Shown: positions 28,794 to 37,361, counted from the stretch's first letter. The stretch: DNA of 64,000 bases from Nocardiopsis alborubida (GCF_012396365.1 NZ_JAAXPG010000018.1:62001-126000); one strand, 5' to 3'. Notes: generated from the letters alone by a model not told the origin. Numbers and translations are program-made.

Positions 28794-30011
28794 ATGGCCG
28801 TGTACGACAGTGTGGTCAGGTCCACGCGCGTGGTCGCCCCCGAGGGGGTCCGGCCCGCCTCCGTCGGGGTGCGCGACGGTCGGATCGAGGCCGTGGGCGC
28901 CCACGGCGCGCACATGCCCGCCCACGAGACGACCGACCTCGGCGACGTGGCTCTGCTGCCCGGCGCGGTGGACGTCGGCACCGGCGTGCACGTGCCCGGT
29001 CAGGGCCTGGCCGAGTCCTACCGCCGGACGGGGGCGGCCGCCCTGCGCGGCGGGGTGACCTGCGTGGTGGCCTCCCCCGCCCCGGCGCGACCCGCCCTCA
29101 CCCGCCCGGACGCCCTCGGGACGCACCAGCGCGCGGCGGCCCTGTCCCCCGTTCCGGTGCTGTTCCTGGGCGGGGTGGCCCCGGGTACCGGCCCGCTGGA
29201 CCTGACCGACCTCCAGGCCGCGGGAGCGGTGGCCTTCCACTGCTCGCTGTCGGACGGGGGCGCCCCGGACGTCGCGGCGCTGAACGACGCCCAGCTGCGC
29301 AAGACGATGGCCGAACTCGCGGCGCTGGACAGCGTGCTGCTGGTGCACGCCGAGGACGCGGCCGAGCTGGGGACCCCGCCGACGGCCGCGGAGCACCGGC
29401 CGCCCCGGGCGGAGCGGCGCGGGCTGGAGCGGGTGATCGCGGCGGCCCGCGCGGTGGGGACGCGCACGCACGTGGGGGCGTTCACGGCGGCCGAGTGCGC
29501 GGCGCTGCTGGCCGCGGCGGGGGCTGTGGGGGTGGCGCTGACCGCGCACACCTGCCCGCACTACCTGTGCCTGCCCTTGGAGTCGCTGGCACCGGGGTCG
29601 CCCGCGCACGCCTGTCGGCCACCGCTGCGCTCGGACGCCAACCGCAAGGCGCTGTGGAGCGCGCTGCTGGCGCGGGACTCGGCGATCACCACCGTGGGGT
29701 CGGGGCACCTGCCCGCCCACGGTCTGTACACGCTGGAGTGGAGCCTGTCGGCGCTGTGGACGGCGGCGCACCGGCGCGGCCGGGGGCTGGCCGACCTCGC
29801 GCGGTGGACGGCGCGGGCCCCGGCGGAACTGCTGGGGCTGGTGGGCAAGGGGCGGATCGCGGCGGGGTTCGACGCCGATCTGGTCGCCTTCGACCCCGGC
29901 GCGCGGGTGGCGGTCCCCCCGGCGGACCCGAGCCCCTACGCGGGCCGGGAGCTGACCGGCCGGGTGGAGCGGGTGTGGATCTCGGGCCGCCCGGCGGACG
30001 GCGTCCGGTAG
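28794..30011 (+). CDS. Dihydroorotase/allantoinase-like protein with a degenerate active site
   Basis: A 405-residue cyclic-amidohydrolase fold: LLPGAVDVGTGVHVPG, LRGGVTCVVAS, TAHTCPHYL and ACRPPLRSDANRKALWSALL match the allantoinase/dihydroorotase family closely. The metal site is gone. Against HxH after the family Asp, this protein has Gly62 and Gly64; the carboxylated lysine is His149; the second metal histidine is Ala229; the catalytic Asp before HxP is Gly304. Only His185 (VHAED) remains. It is therefore probably non-catalytic, perhaps a scaffold or regulator. ATG at 28794 follows AAGGGGA. Neighbour downstream is ald; no pyr or allantoin genes are nearby. Confidence 0.85.
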   Translation: MAVYDSVVRSTRVVAPEGVRPASVGVRDGRIEAVGAHGAHMPAHETTDLGDVALLPGAVDVGTGVHVPGQGLAESYRRTGAAALRGGVTCVVASPAPARPALTRPDALGTHQRAAALSPVPVLFLGGVAPGTGPLDLTDLQAAGAVAFHCSLSDGGAPDVAALNDAQLRKTMAELAALDSVLLVHAEDAAELGTPPTAAEHRPPRAERRGLERVIAAARAVGTRTHVGAFTAAECAALLAAAGAVGVALTAHTCPHYLCLPLESLAPGSPAHACRPPLRSDANRKALWSALLARDSAITTVGSGHLPAHGLYTLEWSLSALWTAAHRRGRGLADLARWTARAPAELLGLVGKGRIAAGFDADLVAFDPGARVAVPPADPSPYAGRELTGRVERVWISGRPADGVR

Positions 30012-30262
30012 GACAGCGCCCGGACTGACCGCAACCCGTGCGACAGCGCCCGGCGGGGCGGTGCCCGAACCGACGGCTCCCGAACTGACCGTGCCCGGGA
30101 CGGCGGCCCTCGGGGCGGTGGGCTCCCGGGGGATTGAGTCCGCGCGCCACGGGCAGGTACCCGTGTCCCAGACCACATATCGGGCTTACACCCTGTCAAC
30201 AAGATCGTCGACAGCGATGCATGTTGGCGATGGCGCCAGGGCACCCCCGCAGTTCACAGTGG

Positions 30263-30282
30263 GGGTATCAACGGCGATACCC
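30263..30282 (+). promoter_or_regulatory. Hairpin/inverted repeat just before the ald ribosome site
   Basis: GGGTATC-AACGGC-GATACCC, perfect seven-base arms, ends two bases before AGGAGG. A second weaker pairing ACCCCC/GGGGGT overlaps its left arm upstream, so two mutually exclusive structures are possible. Confidence 0.4.
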
Positions 30283-30294
30283 GTAGGAGGAACC

Positions 30295-31416
30295 GTGCGC
30301 ATCGGCGTGCCCCGCGAGATCAAGAACCACGAGTACCGGGTGGCCATCACCCCCGCCGGGGTCCACGAGCTGGTCCGCCGCGGCCACGAGGTGGTCGTCG
30401 AGCGCGACGCGGGCCTCGGCTCCTCCATCTCCAACACCGAGTACGAGGCGGCGGGCGCGCGCATCCTGGACTCCCCCGACGAGGTGTGGGCCGCGGGTGA
30501 ACTGGTCCTGAAGGTCAAGGAGCCGGTCCCGGCCGAGTACCACCGCATGCGGGAGGGGCAGACCCTCTTCACCTACCTGCACCTGGCCGCCTCGCGCGAG
30601 TGCACCGACGCGCTGCTGGAGCGGCGGGTGACCGGTATCGCCTACGAGACCGTGCAGCTGCCGGACGGTTCGCTGCCGCTGCTGGCCCCGATGTCGGAGG
30701 TCGCCGGCCGCCTGGCCCCGCAGATGGGGGCGGTGACCCTCCAGCGGCCCAACGGCGGGCGCGGTGTGCTGATGGGCGGGGTGCCGGGCGTGCGCCCGGC
30801 GCGCGTGACCGTGATCGGCGCGGGCGTCTCCGGCCTGAACGCGACGCAGATCGCGGTGGGCATGGGCGCCGAGGTGACCGTGCTGGACCTGAACGTGAAC
30901 AAGCTGCGGCACCTGGACTCCCTCTACCAGGGCCGGGTCAAGACGGTGGTGTCCAACGCCTTCGAGCTGGAGCTGTCGGTGCTGGAGTCGGACATGGTGA
31001 TCGGGGCGGTGCTGGTGCCGGGGGCCAAGGCGCCCAAGCTGGTGTCCAACGAGCTGGTGTCGCGGATGCGTCCGGGCGCGGTGCTGGTGGACATCGCGAT
31101 CGACCAGGGCGGGTGCTTCGAGGACTCGCGCCCCACCACACACGCCGACCCCACCTTCCACGTGCACGACACGGTGTTCTACTGCGTGGCGAACATGCCG
31201 GGCGCGGTGCCCAACACCTCCACGCACGCCCTGACCAAGGACACCCTGCGGTACACGGTGGCGCTGGCGGAGAAGGGCTGGCGGAGCGCCATGAACGAGG
31301 ACGAGGCGCTGGCCGGGGGCCTGAACACCTTCGACGGCGACGTGGTCTCCGCCCCGGTCGCCGAGGCGCACGGGGTCAAGCACCGCCCGCTGGACGAGGT
31401 GCTGGTCCGGGGTTAG
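30295..31416 (+). CDS. ald: Alanine dehydrogenase
   Basis: NAD-dependent interconversion of alanine with pyruvate and ammonium; 373 residues, typical length. Motifs: MRIGVPREIKNHEYRVA at the N-terminus, LVLKVKEP (substrate lysine), FTYLHLAAS (catalytic His), the NAD-binding VIGAGVSGLNATQIAVGMGA, and VDIAIDQGGCFEDSRPTTH with the active-site Asp. The GTG at 30295 follows AGGAGG at four bases. Homologues are induced by alanine or by low oxygen. CAACA (30197) and TGTTG (30222) upstream could be part of an Lrp/AsnC-type site. It is a single gene with its own terminator. Confidence 0.95.
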   Translation: MRIGVPREIKNHEYRVAITPAGVHELVRRGHEVVVERDAGLGSSISNTEYEAAGARILDSPDEVWAAGELVLKVKEPVPAEYHRMREGQTLFTYLHLAASRECTDALLERRVTGIAYETVQLPDGSLPLLAPMSEVAGRLAPQMGAVTLQRPNGGRGVLMGGVPGVRPARVTVIGAGVSGLNATQIAVGMGAEVTVLDLNVNKLRHLDSLYQGRVKTVVSNAFELELSVLESDMVIGAVLVPGAKAPKLVSNELVSRMRPGAVLVDIAIDQGGCFEDSRPTTHADPTFHVHDTVFYCVANMPGAVPNTSTHALTKDTLRYTVALAEKGWRSAMNEDEALAGGLNTFDGDVVSAPVAEAHGVKHRPLDEVLVRG

Positions 31417-31771
31417 CGTCCTGACCGGAAGTGCCTCCGGTGTGATGCGTGGTACCTGACCTGCGATGATCTTGTACTGATGGCGAGGTTCGAGCGCCGA
31501 CGCCGGCCATGGGCACGAGATCACGGCGAACGGGGCGGGCCGGTGCTCCCTTCCGGTCACACCGCACCAGCGGGCCGCGGCGCCGGTCGGGCCCCGGGCA
31601 CCGGGCGGGGACGGAGCCCGCCCGGTGCCCGCGCCGCCCGGTCGAACGGGTGGCGCGGGCACCGCCGTTCGGGGTGGTCGCGCAGGTCGGCCGGGGGTAC
31701 GGTCGAGGGGAAAGCCCGCGCGTCCGGCTCTGCGGCCGGACGCGGGAGGACGAGTACCGAGGTGGGACAGC
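31417..31771. other. 355-bp intergenic region downstream of ald
   Basis: Holds the ald terminator (31596-31630) and a second stem CGCGTCCGGC/GCCGGACGCG (31719-31744) in the leader of the next gene. No gene was recognised on either strand. Confidence 0.5.
31596..31630 (+). terminator. Terminator after ald
   Basis: Perfect 14-bp stem GGGCACCGGGCGGG/CCCGCCCGGTGCCC with a seven-base loop, 180 bases past the ald stop. Confidence 0.65.
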
Positions 31772-32929
31772 GTGGCACACACCGGCTCGGCGACCGCGAC
31801 CCGGATCGTCGAACTAGAGCTGATCCGGCTGCGGCCCCCGGCCGGCGGCCGCGGCTCCGGCGCCGACGGCCCCGTCCTGGTCCGGGTGGCCGACGGTGAC
31901 GGCGTGAGCGGCTGGGGAGAGCTGTCCGAGGCCAGTGGAGCCCAGTGGGACGCCCTGACCCGCGCCTTCGCCCCCGCCCTGCTCAGCCACTCCTGGCGGC
32001 GTCCGACCGAGGCGGGCGAGGCCTGGGCCGACCTGCCCTGGGACCCGGCCGTGGCCGGTGCCCTGGACACCGCCTGCTGGGACCTGTGGAGCCGCCAGCG
32101 CGACACCCCGCTCTCGCACGCCCTGGGCGGGGAGCGCACCGCGCTCACCGCGGGGGTGACACTGCCCCGCCAGGTGGCCGTGGAGTCGGTGGTCACGGAG
32201 GTGAACCGCCAGGTGGGTTCGGGTTTCCGGCGGATCCGGCTGGAGATAGCCCCGGGCTGGGACGCCGACGTGGTGCGCGCGGTGCAGTCGAGTTTCCCGT
32301 TCCTGGTCCTCCAGGCGGACGCGGGCTGCCGCTACACCGAGTCCCCCGCCGACCTGGACGCGCTGCGCGTCCTGGACGGGCTCGGCCTGCTGGCGGTCGA
32401 GGACCCCTTCGCCCCGGGCGACCTCGCGGCGCACGCCCGGCTGGCCGCCGAACTGCGCACACCGGTGGCGCTGGGCCGGTCGCTGGAGTCGGTGGACGAC
32501 CTCACCGAGGCGGTCCGGGCCGAGGCTGGCGGCGCGCTGAACGTGGACCCGGCCCGTCTGGGCGGCCTCACGGCGGCCCGCCGCGCGGTGGACCGCGCCG
32601 TGGACGCGGGCTGGCGGGTGTGGTGCGGTTCGTCGGCGGTGACGGGGGTCGGCCGCGCCGCGACGGTCGCGCTGGCCTCGCTGTCGGGGGCCTCGCTTCC
32701 GGTGGAGATGCCCGGAGCCGGGAACCGCGGCCGCGATCTGGTGCTCCCGCCCGTGCGGGCGCACGACGGGGTGGTGCCGGTCCCGCTGACCGAGAGCGGT
32801 CTGGGGCACACGGTGGACCGCGCCGCGGTGGCCGAGCGCACCGCCCGGGCCCTGGTCGTGGACGCCGACGGCCCGCGCGAGGCCCGCGTGGAGCGCGGTC
32901 GCGTCAACGGCGCCCGGCGGCGGCGCTGA
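31772..32929 (+). CDS. Enolase-superfamily protein, OSBS/NSAR-like, with lost catalytic residues
   Basis: A 385-residue protein aligning well with o-succinylbenzoate synthase / N-succinylamino acid racemase (MLE subgroup): ALDTACWDLWSRQ, RIRLEIAPGWDADVVRAV, LQADAGCRYT, LLAVEDPF, NVDPARLGG and VGRAATVALASL. Two metal ligands stay (Asp183, Glu210). Both catalytic lysines are replaced (the second Lys of KxK by Glu158, the opposite-face Lys by Asp259) and the third metal ligand by Gly235. Racemisation or OSBS chemistry is thus unlikely. GTG at 31772 follows GAGGTG. It is not beside other men genes; call it MenC-like only by fold. Confidence 0.83.
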   Translation: MAHTGSATATRIVELELIRLRPPAGGRGSGADGPVLVRVADGDGVSGWGELSEASGAQWDALTRAFAPALLSHSWRRPTEAGEAWADLPWDPAVAGALDTACWDLWSRQRDTPLSHALGGERTALTAGVTLPRQVAVESVVTEVNRQVGSGFRRIRLEIAPGWDADVVRAVQSSFPFLVLQADAGCRYTESPADLDALRVLDGLGLLAVEDPFAPGDLAAHARLAAELRTPVALGRSLESVDDLTEAVRAEAGGALNVDPARLGGLTAARRAVDRAVDAGWRVWCGSSAVTGVGRAATVALASLSGASLPVEMPGAGNRGRDLVLPPVRAHDGVVPVPLTESGLGHTVDRAAVAERTARALVVDADGPREARVERGRVNGARRRR

Positions 32930-32999
32930 CCCGCGTGGCTCCAGCCACCGCAGCCACCGCAGCCCAACCCCGCCGCGCCCGGCCGGGTTCCCTCCTCCC

Positions 33000-33017
33000 C
33001 TAACCGAACAGCGTTAG
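33000..33017 (+). promoter_or_regulatory. Inverted repeat and -10 element before the MaoC gene
   Basis: CTAAC-N8-GTTAG (33000-33017) is the kind of spaced palindrome bound by TetR-type regulators of lipid genes. TAGAGT (33019-33024) directly beside it could be the -10 element. Confidence 0.35.
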
Positions 33018-33074
33018 GTAGAGTTGCGGCACCGTCCGGCCCCCGTTTCCGGACCCGACGATTGTGGAGGCGCG

Positions 33075-33530
33075 GTGCGCGTATTCGCCGACATCCAAGA
33101 GGTGCTCGCATCCCAGGGCGAGCACCTGGGCCACACCGACTGGGTGACCATCGACCAGGACCGGATCTCCCTGTTCGCCGACGCGACGCAGGACCACCAG
33201 TGGATCCACACCGACCCGGAGAGGGCGGCCGCGGGCCCCTTCGGGGGCACCATAGCGCACGGGTTCCTCACCCTGTCGATGCTGGCCCACTTCTCCCAGT
33301 CGGTGATCTCGCTGACGAGCAAGCCGAGCATGTCCATCAACTACGGGCTCAACAAGGTGCGCTTCCTCCAGCCGGTCGTCTCCGGTTCGCGCATCCGCGA
33401 CGGCGTCGAGCTCAGCTCGGTCCGGGAGACCCCCAAGGGCTACCTGGTCACCACGACCCACACCGTGGAGATCGAGGGCCAGGAGCGGCCCGCCCTGGTG
33501 GCCGAGTCGCTCGGCCTCTGGGTGCCCTGA
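33075..33530 (+). CDS. MaoC-family (R)-hydratase
   Basis: A 151-residue single hot-dog protein of the MaoC dehydratase family, acting on enoyl- or 3-hydroxyacyl-CoA thioesters. The hydratase signature is ISLFADATQDHQWIHTDPERA (family pattern D-x-N-x-x-H, here with Gln for Asn: Asp-His-Gln-Trp-Ile-His) followed by GGTIAHGFLTLSML. Conserved NYGLNKVRFLQPV follows. The GTG at 33075 follows GGAGG by four to five bases; upstream in-frame sequence has no ribosome site. Confidence 0.92.
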   Translation: MRVFADIQEVLASQGEHLGHTDWVTIDQDRISLFADATQDHQWIHTDPERAAAGPFGGTIAHGFLTLSMLAHFSQSVISLTSKPSMSINYGLNKVRFLQPVVSGSRIRDGVELSSVRETPKGYLVTTTHTVEIEGQERPALVAESLGLWVP

Positions 33531-33580
33531 GGCCCCGTTCCCGGAGCGCGCCTCCCCGGCGCGGCCCGGGGGCGCGAGCG

Positions 33581-33618
33581 CGGTCCCGGCCGGGCGGTCT
33601 TCCCGCCGGCCGGGGCCG
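33581..33618. terminator. Bidirectional terminator
   Basis: Long imperfect stem (about 15 bp with one G-U pair; arms begin GGTCCCGGCCGG and end CCGGCCGGGGCC) between the convergent MaoC and glycosyltransferase genes. Confidence 0.65.
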
Positions 33619-33623
33619 CGTGT

Positions 33624-35279
33624 TCAGCGCGCCAGCTTGCGCAGCGCCCTGCGGGTGAGCCCCGGGGTGAACCAGCGCAGCTTGCGCTCGGCCCGCTTGG
33701 CACGCGCCCGCATCCTGTCCGCGTCGACGAGCGCGCGTTCGAGCTTGCGCTTGAGCGCCTCGACGTCCTCGGTCGCGGCCTCCTCGCCCGCGTCCGCGAT
33801 GACGAGGTCCGTTCCCGGCATCCAGTGGGTGCCGCAGACCTCCTCCACCCCGCGGTCCAGCTCCTCGGGGGTCGCCTCGGGCCACAGGTGGCGGGCCCTG
33901 GCATAGGCGGAGACCCGTTCCATGCGCAGAACGCCGTCGCCCCGCGTGGCACCGGGCACGGGCGAGCACAGCAGTCCCGCCTTGCTCTTGTTGGCCGCGT
34001 CGACCAGGTCGGTGACCGCGCTGGCGCGCAGCGCCGCCCCGGCGGGCACCCGCAGCTGGAAGGGCACACGCGCGTCGTGCGCGGGCGCGGCCCCGACCAG
34101 GCGCACCCGGGCGTCCCCCCGGAAGGTCTCCCGCACCAGCCGCAGGTCGAGCCGCTCCTCGTCCAGCGGGGAGCGCCGCCCCTCGTCCAGCTCGTCCCAG
34201 GGGCCGACCAGCCACAGCCGGATGTCGGGAGTGGTGCCGGACAGCAGCGCGGAGGCGGTGGTGTCCACGTCCTCCAGGGTGGCGCCGTCCACGTCCATCA
34301 CCACGTCGACCATCGGCACCTCCCACACCCGTTCGGGGCGCTTGCGGCGCAGGTGGAAGTCGGGTACCCGGTTGGACACGAACGGGGAGCGGTAGCGGGT
34401 CCCCGCGTCGCGGCGGGTCTGCATCTGGGAGCGCCCCAGGTGCCAGCTGCTGGTGTCCAGGTCGGGCACGAACAGGGCGCCCTGCTGGGAGACCCGGTAG
34501 GCGAACTCGGTGTCGCCGCCCAGGACCAGCTCCCCGTCCAGGCCGCCCGCGGCGTCGAACAGGGTGCGGTGCAGGGAGCCGGTGGCGCCGATGAACACCT
34601 TGTAGGCCAGGCGCCCGGCGTTGCGCAGCCGGTCGTTCTGGTTGATCTGGCGCTCCACCCAGTGCGGGTCGGCGGTCTCGCGGTCGAACAGCTCGGCGGC
34701 GCGCCCCTCGCGCACCTCGGCGGCCACGTACTCGGGTGTCATCGCGGCGGGGTCGAAGTCCACGAACAGCTTGTGGCCCAGCGCGACCCCGTAGTCGACC
34801 AGGTGGTGCCAGCGCATCTGCGACTCGACGTGGTCGCGGTAGACCAGCATGTCCGCGTCCAGGCGCAGGACCACCTGGCCGGAGGAGACGGCCACCCCGC
34901 TGTTGACGGCGTGCGCCGAGCCCCAGCCGCCGGGGGCCGAGGTGATCAGCCGGGTGTTCTCCGGGCGCACCGGCGGCAGGGTGAGCGGCTCGGGAGAGCC
35001 GTCGTCGACCACGATCACCTCCATCAGGTGCGCGGGGTAGCTCTGCGCGGACAGCGAGGCGAGGACGAGCGCGAGCTTGTCCGGGTGCCCGTGGGCCGGG
35101 ATGACCACCGACACCGACAGGGTCGGGGTCCACTCCCCGACCGCGGGCGGCTGGAGCACCGCGTGGTCGTTGCGCCGCGCGCGGGGCTGGTCGCTGTAGT
35201 CGATCCGTGCCCGGGGCAGGACCGGCGCGGTCGCGTGGTCGCCGGGGACCGGTTCCGGAGTCGTGTCAAGCGTGGTCAA
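33624..35279 (-). CDS. Glycosyltransferase, GT2/GT27-like
   Basis: A 551-residue cytoplasmic GT-A glycosyltransferase. An unstructured 50-residue N-terminus leads into SVSVVIPAHGHPDKL (55-69) and VIVVDDGS; the metal/donor-binding DAD is at 141-143 (LRLDADMLVYRDH); GGLDGELVLGGDTEFAYRV and SSWHLGRSQ are typical of the GalNAc-transferase-like branch. The last 200 residues hold no recognised domain and end in a basic region (RARAKRAERKLRW). TTG at 35279 overlaps the stop of the upstream glycosyltransferase (TTGA) and has GGGGAG before it. Sugar and acceptor unknown; the context suggests an envelope polymer. Confidence 0.88.
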   Translation of the reverse strand: MTTLDTTPEPVPGDHATAPVLPRARIDYSDQPRARRNDHAVLQPPAVGEWTPTLSVSVVIPAHGHPDKLALVLASLSAQSYPAHLMEVIVVDDGSPEPLTLPPVRPENTRLITSAPGGWGSAHAVNSGVAVSSGQVVLRLDADMLVYRDHVESQMRWHHLVDYGVALGHKLFVDFDPAAMTPEYVAAEVREGRAAELFDRETADPHWVERQINQNDRLRNAGRLAYKVFIGATGSLHRTLFDAAGGLDGELVLGGDTEFAYRVSQQGALFVPDLDTSSWHLGRSQMQTRRDAGTRYRSPFVSNRVPDFHLRRKRPERVWEVPMVDVVMDVDGATLEDVDTTASALLSGTTPDIRLWLVGPWDELDEGRRSPLDEERLDLRLVRETFRGDARVRLVGAAPAHDARVPFQLRVPAGAALRASAVTDLVDAANKSKAGLLCSPVPGATRGDGVLRMERVSAYARARHLWPEATPEELDRGVEEVCGTHWMPGTDLVIADAGEEAATEDVEALKRKLERALVDADRMRARAKRAERKLRWFTPGLTRRALRKLAR

Positions 35280-37288
35280 CGGATCTCCCCCGTGTACTCG
35301 GTGGCGGGCTGGCCCAGGGGCGAGGGCTCGCCCTCCAGGAGGGCGCTGGGGCGCCAGCCGAGCCACTGTCTGGTGTAGTTGTGCAGGAAGTAGCCCATGT
35401 CCTCGGACCAGGTGTGGCCGCCACCGGTGCGGCGCAGCACGTAGCCCAGGCCCTGGGCGCGGTAGATGCGGCCGCCGCCCCGGTTGACCGCGAGGAGCAG
35501 CTGGGTGTCGATGGCGCGGGGCAGCGGCCGGAAGCCGCCGCTCTCCTCCATCACCACGCGGTCGGTGAGGATGGTGCCCCCGGCGATGAACCGGGTGGTG
35601 GTCTCCGATTCGCGGCTGCGCCACACGGTCAGGTCCACCTCCTGGAGGTAGACGAAGTCCTGACCGGTGCCGACGAGCTCCGCGCCGGAGTAGGTGCGGG
35701 CCAGCACCATGTCGGCCAGGTGGTCGGGGCCGTACCAGTCGTCGTCGTCCCACTTGGCGATCAGGTCGCCCGAGGCCCGGTCGACGGAGTCGTTGAGCAC
35801 CGAGCCGAAGATCTGGCCCGCGTCGGCCTCGTGGACGACCAGGTGCAGCCCCCCGGCGGTGAACTCGGCGATGGCCGACGCCACCTCGGGCAGGGAGGCC
35901 GCGAAGCCGTGCAGGGTGAGCACCACCTCCAGGTCCACCCCGCGCTGCCGGGCGATCTGGGCGAGCGCGAACCCGACCATCTCGGGGCGGCGCGTACACA
36001 GGATGACCGACACCCGGGGCTCGCGGGGCAGCGGGATCCCGGCCTCGGCCCCCAGGGCCCGCCAGCGGGAACGCTGGCCGTGGTCGCGCAGGGCGGCGCG
36101 GCGCAGGCGGATGCTGTGCTCCTCGCGGCTGAGCCGGTCGGAGAGGTCGGCCTCGGCGGCCGCGGTGAGCAGACCGGTGAGGGAGGAGCCGAGTCCGGCC
36201 GCCCAGGAGGGCACCGGACCGCTGAGCAGAGGCACTCCTCCCGCGGCGAGGGAGGCGACGGCGCGCACCGCGGCGCTGGGCCCGGCGTGCCCGGACCAGT
36301 CCACCCGGACGGCGCGCAGGTGGCGCAGGCGTGCCAGGTCGACGTCGGTGACGGTGCCGTCGGCGGCGACGGTGACCAGGACCTTGTTGCCCGCGCGGAC
36401 CACCGCGCGGTCGCCGTGGACGGTCAGGTCGCCCAGGGGCCCCTTCTCGGACTTGTCGAAGCCGATGGGGTTGACGGTGAGCTCGTCCAGGGGGGCGATC
36501 GCGTGCACGGCTTCGGGTACCGCCTCGCGTACCCGGGCGGGTCCGTCCGGTCCGGCGATCCGGGCCCAGGAGTCGGCTCCGGTGGTGGAGCGGTCCAGGA
36601 CGGGGACGACCGGGTCGGTCCACTCGGGCCGCTCGGCGGTCCCGGACACGCGCAGCGCCATGTCGCCGAACGGGGTCACCCTGCGCAGCGGGACGGGCCC
36701 CTCCGCGACCACGCCTCGGGCGCCGGTGTCGCCGGACCGCCACAGGGCGGCCTCGGGCCCGTTGAGGACCGCCATCGGGGCGATCGCGGGAGCCCTGCGG
36801 CGGCCGCGGGCGCCGTGCACGACGGCGTCCACGGCCTGAGCGGTGTCCACCCCGTTGGGGAAGAACAGCTCGCACAGCCAGCCGCTCTTGTCCACGCGGC
36901 GCACCCGCACCTCCTGGAGGTCGCGCCACTGGCCCATGCCCGGGGACGCCGGGAGCGGGGGCTCCTGGTGGCCGGGGGTGGCGGCCAGCGCGACAAGGAC
37001 GTGCACGGCCCGGGGCAGGTGCGTGGAGACGGTGAGGGCGCGGTTCAGGTCGGTGGGCGTGGCGGCCAGGACCGCGACGAGTCCGACCTCCGGCTCACCG
37101 TTGCGGATCTCGGCGCCGGGGACCTCCACGGCCTGCCCCAGGGGATGGGCGTCCAGGTCCAGGAGGAGGTCGGCGGGGCGTAACGGCAGCCCGGCCAGGA
37201 CGGAGCGGGTGTCGGCTCCCGCGTGGCACAGCAGGGCGGCCTCGCTGCCACGGGCGCGCAGTGCGTGCCGCAAGGCGGTGGTGATCAT
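35276..37288 (-). CDS. Large glycosyltransferase with uncharacterised N-terminal domain
   Basis: A 670-residue protein. Residues 1 to about 400 match no domain I recognise; they contain alternating strand/helix segments and the stretch FDKSEKGPLGDLTVHGDRAV. The C-terminal GT2 domain (about 418-650) begins PRVSVILCTRRPEM and has the metal motif KWDDDDWYGPDHL at about 511-523 and FIAGGTILTDRVVM. ATG at 37288 follows GAGGT. It overlaps the next glycosyltransferase by four bases, so the pair is co-translated. An N-terminal catalytic or acceptor-binding role is possible but unproven. Confidence 0.85.
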   Translation of the reverse strand: MITTALRHALRARGSEAALLCHAGADTRSVLAGLPLRPADLLLDLDAHPLGQAVEVPGAEIRNGEPEVGLVAVLAATPTDLNRALTVSTHLPRAVHVLVALAATPGHQEPPLPASPGMGQWRDLQEVRVRRVDKSGWLCELFFPNGVDTAQAVDAVVHGARGRRRAPAIAPMAVLNGPEAALWRSGDTGARGVVAEGPVPLRRVTPFGDMALRVSGTAERPEWTDPVVPVLDRSTTGADSWARIAGPDGPARVREAVPEAVHAIAPLDELTVNPIGFDKSEKGPLGDLTVHGDRAVVRAGNKVLVTVAADGTVTDVDLARLRHLRAVRVDWSGHAGPSAAVRAVASLAAGGVPLLSGPVPSWAAGLGSSLTGLLTAAAEADLSDRLSREEHSIRLRRAALRDHGQRSRWRALGAEAGIPLPREPRVSVILCTRRPEMVGFALAQIARQRGVDLEVVLTLHGFAASLPEVASAIAEFTAGGLHLVVHEADAGQIFGSVLNDSVDRASGDLIAKWDDDDWYGPDHLADMVLARTYSGAELVGTGQDFVYLQEVDLTVWRSRESETTTRFIAGGTILTDRVVMEESGGFRPLPRAIDTQLLLAVNRGGGRIYRAQGLGYVLRRTGGGHTWSEDMGYFLHNYTRQWLGWRPSALLEGEPSPLGQPATEYTGEIR

Positions 37289-37361
37289 CGGGTGACCTCG
37301 GGTGTGTCGGGTCGGACTCGGGCCCGTCGGGTGGTGCGTGTGGAAAGGTGTGGTGGGGGGG

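Noticed and set aside
31772..32929. Calling this gene menC
   Set aside because: Catalytic lysines are missing and no other men gene is adjacent, so OSBS function is unsupported.
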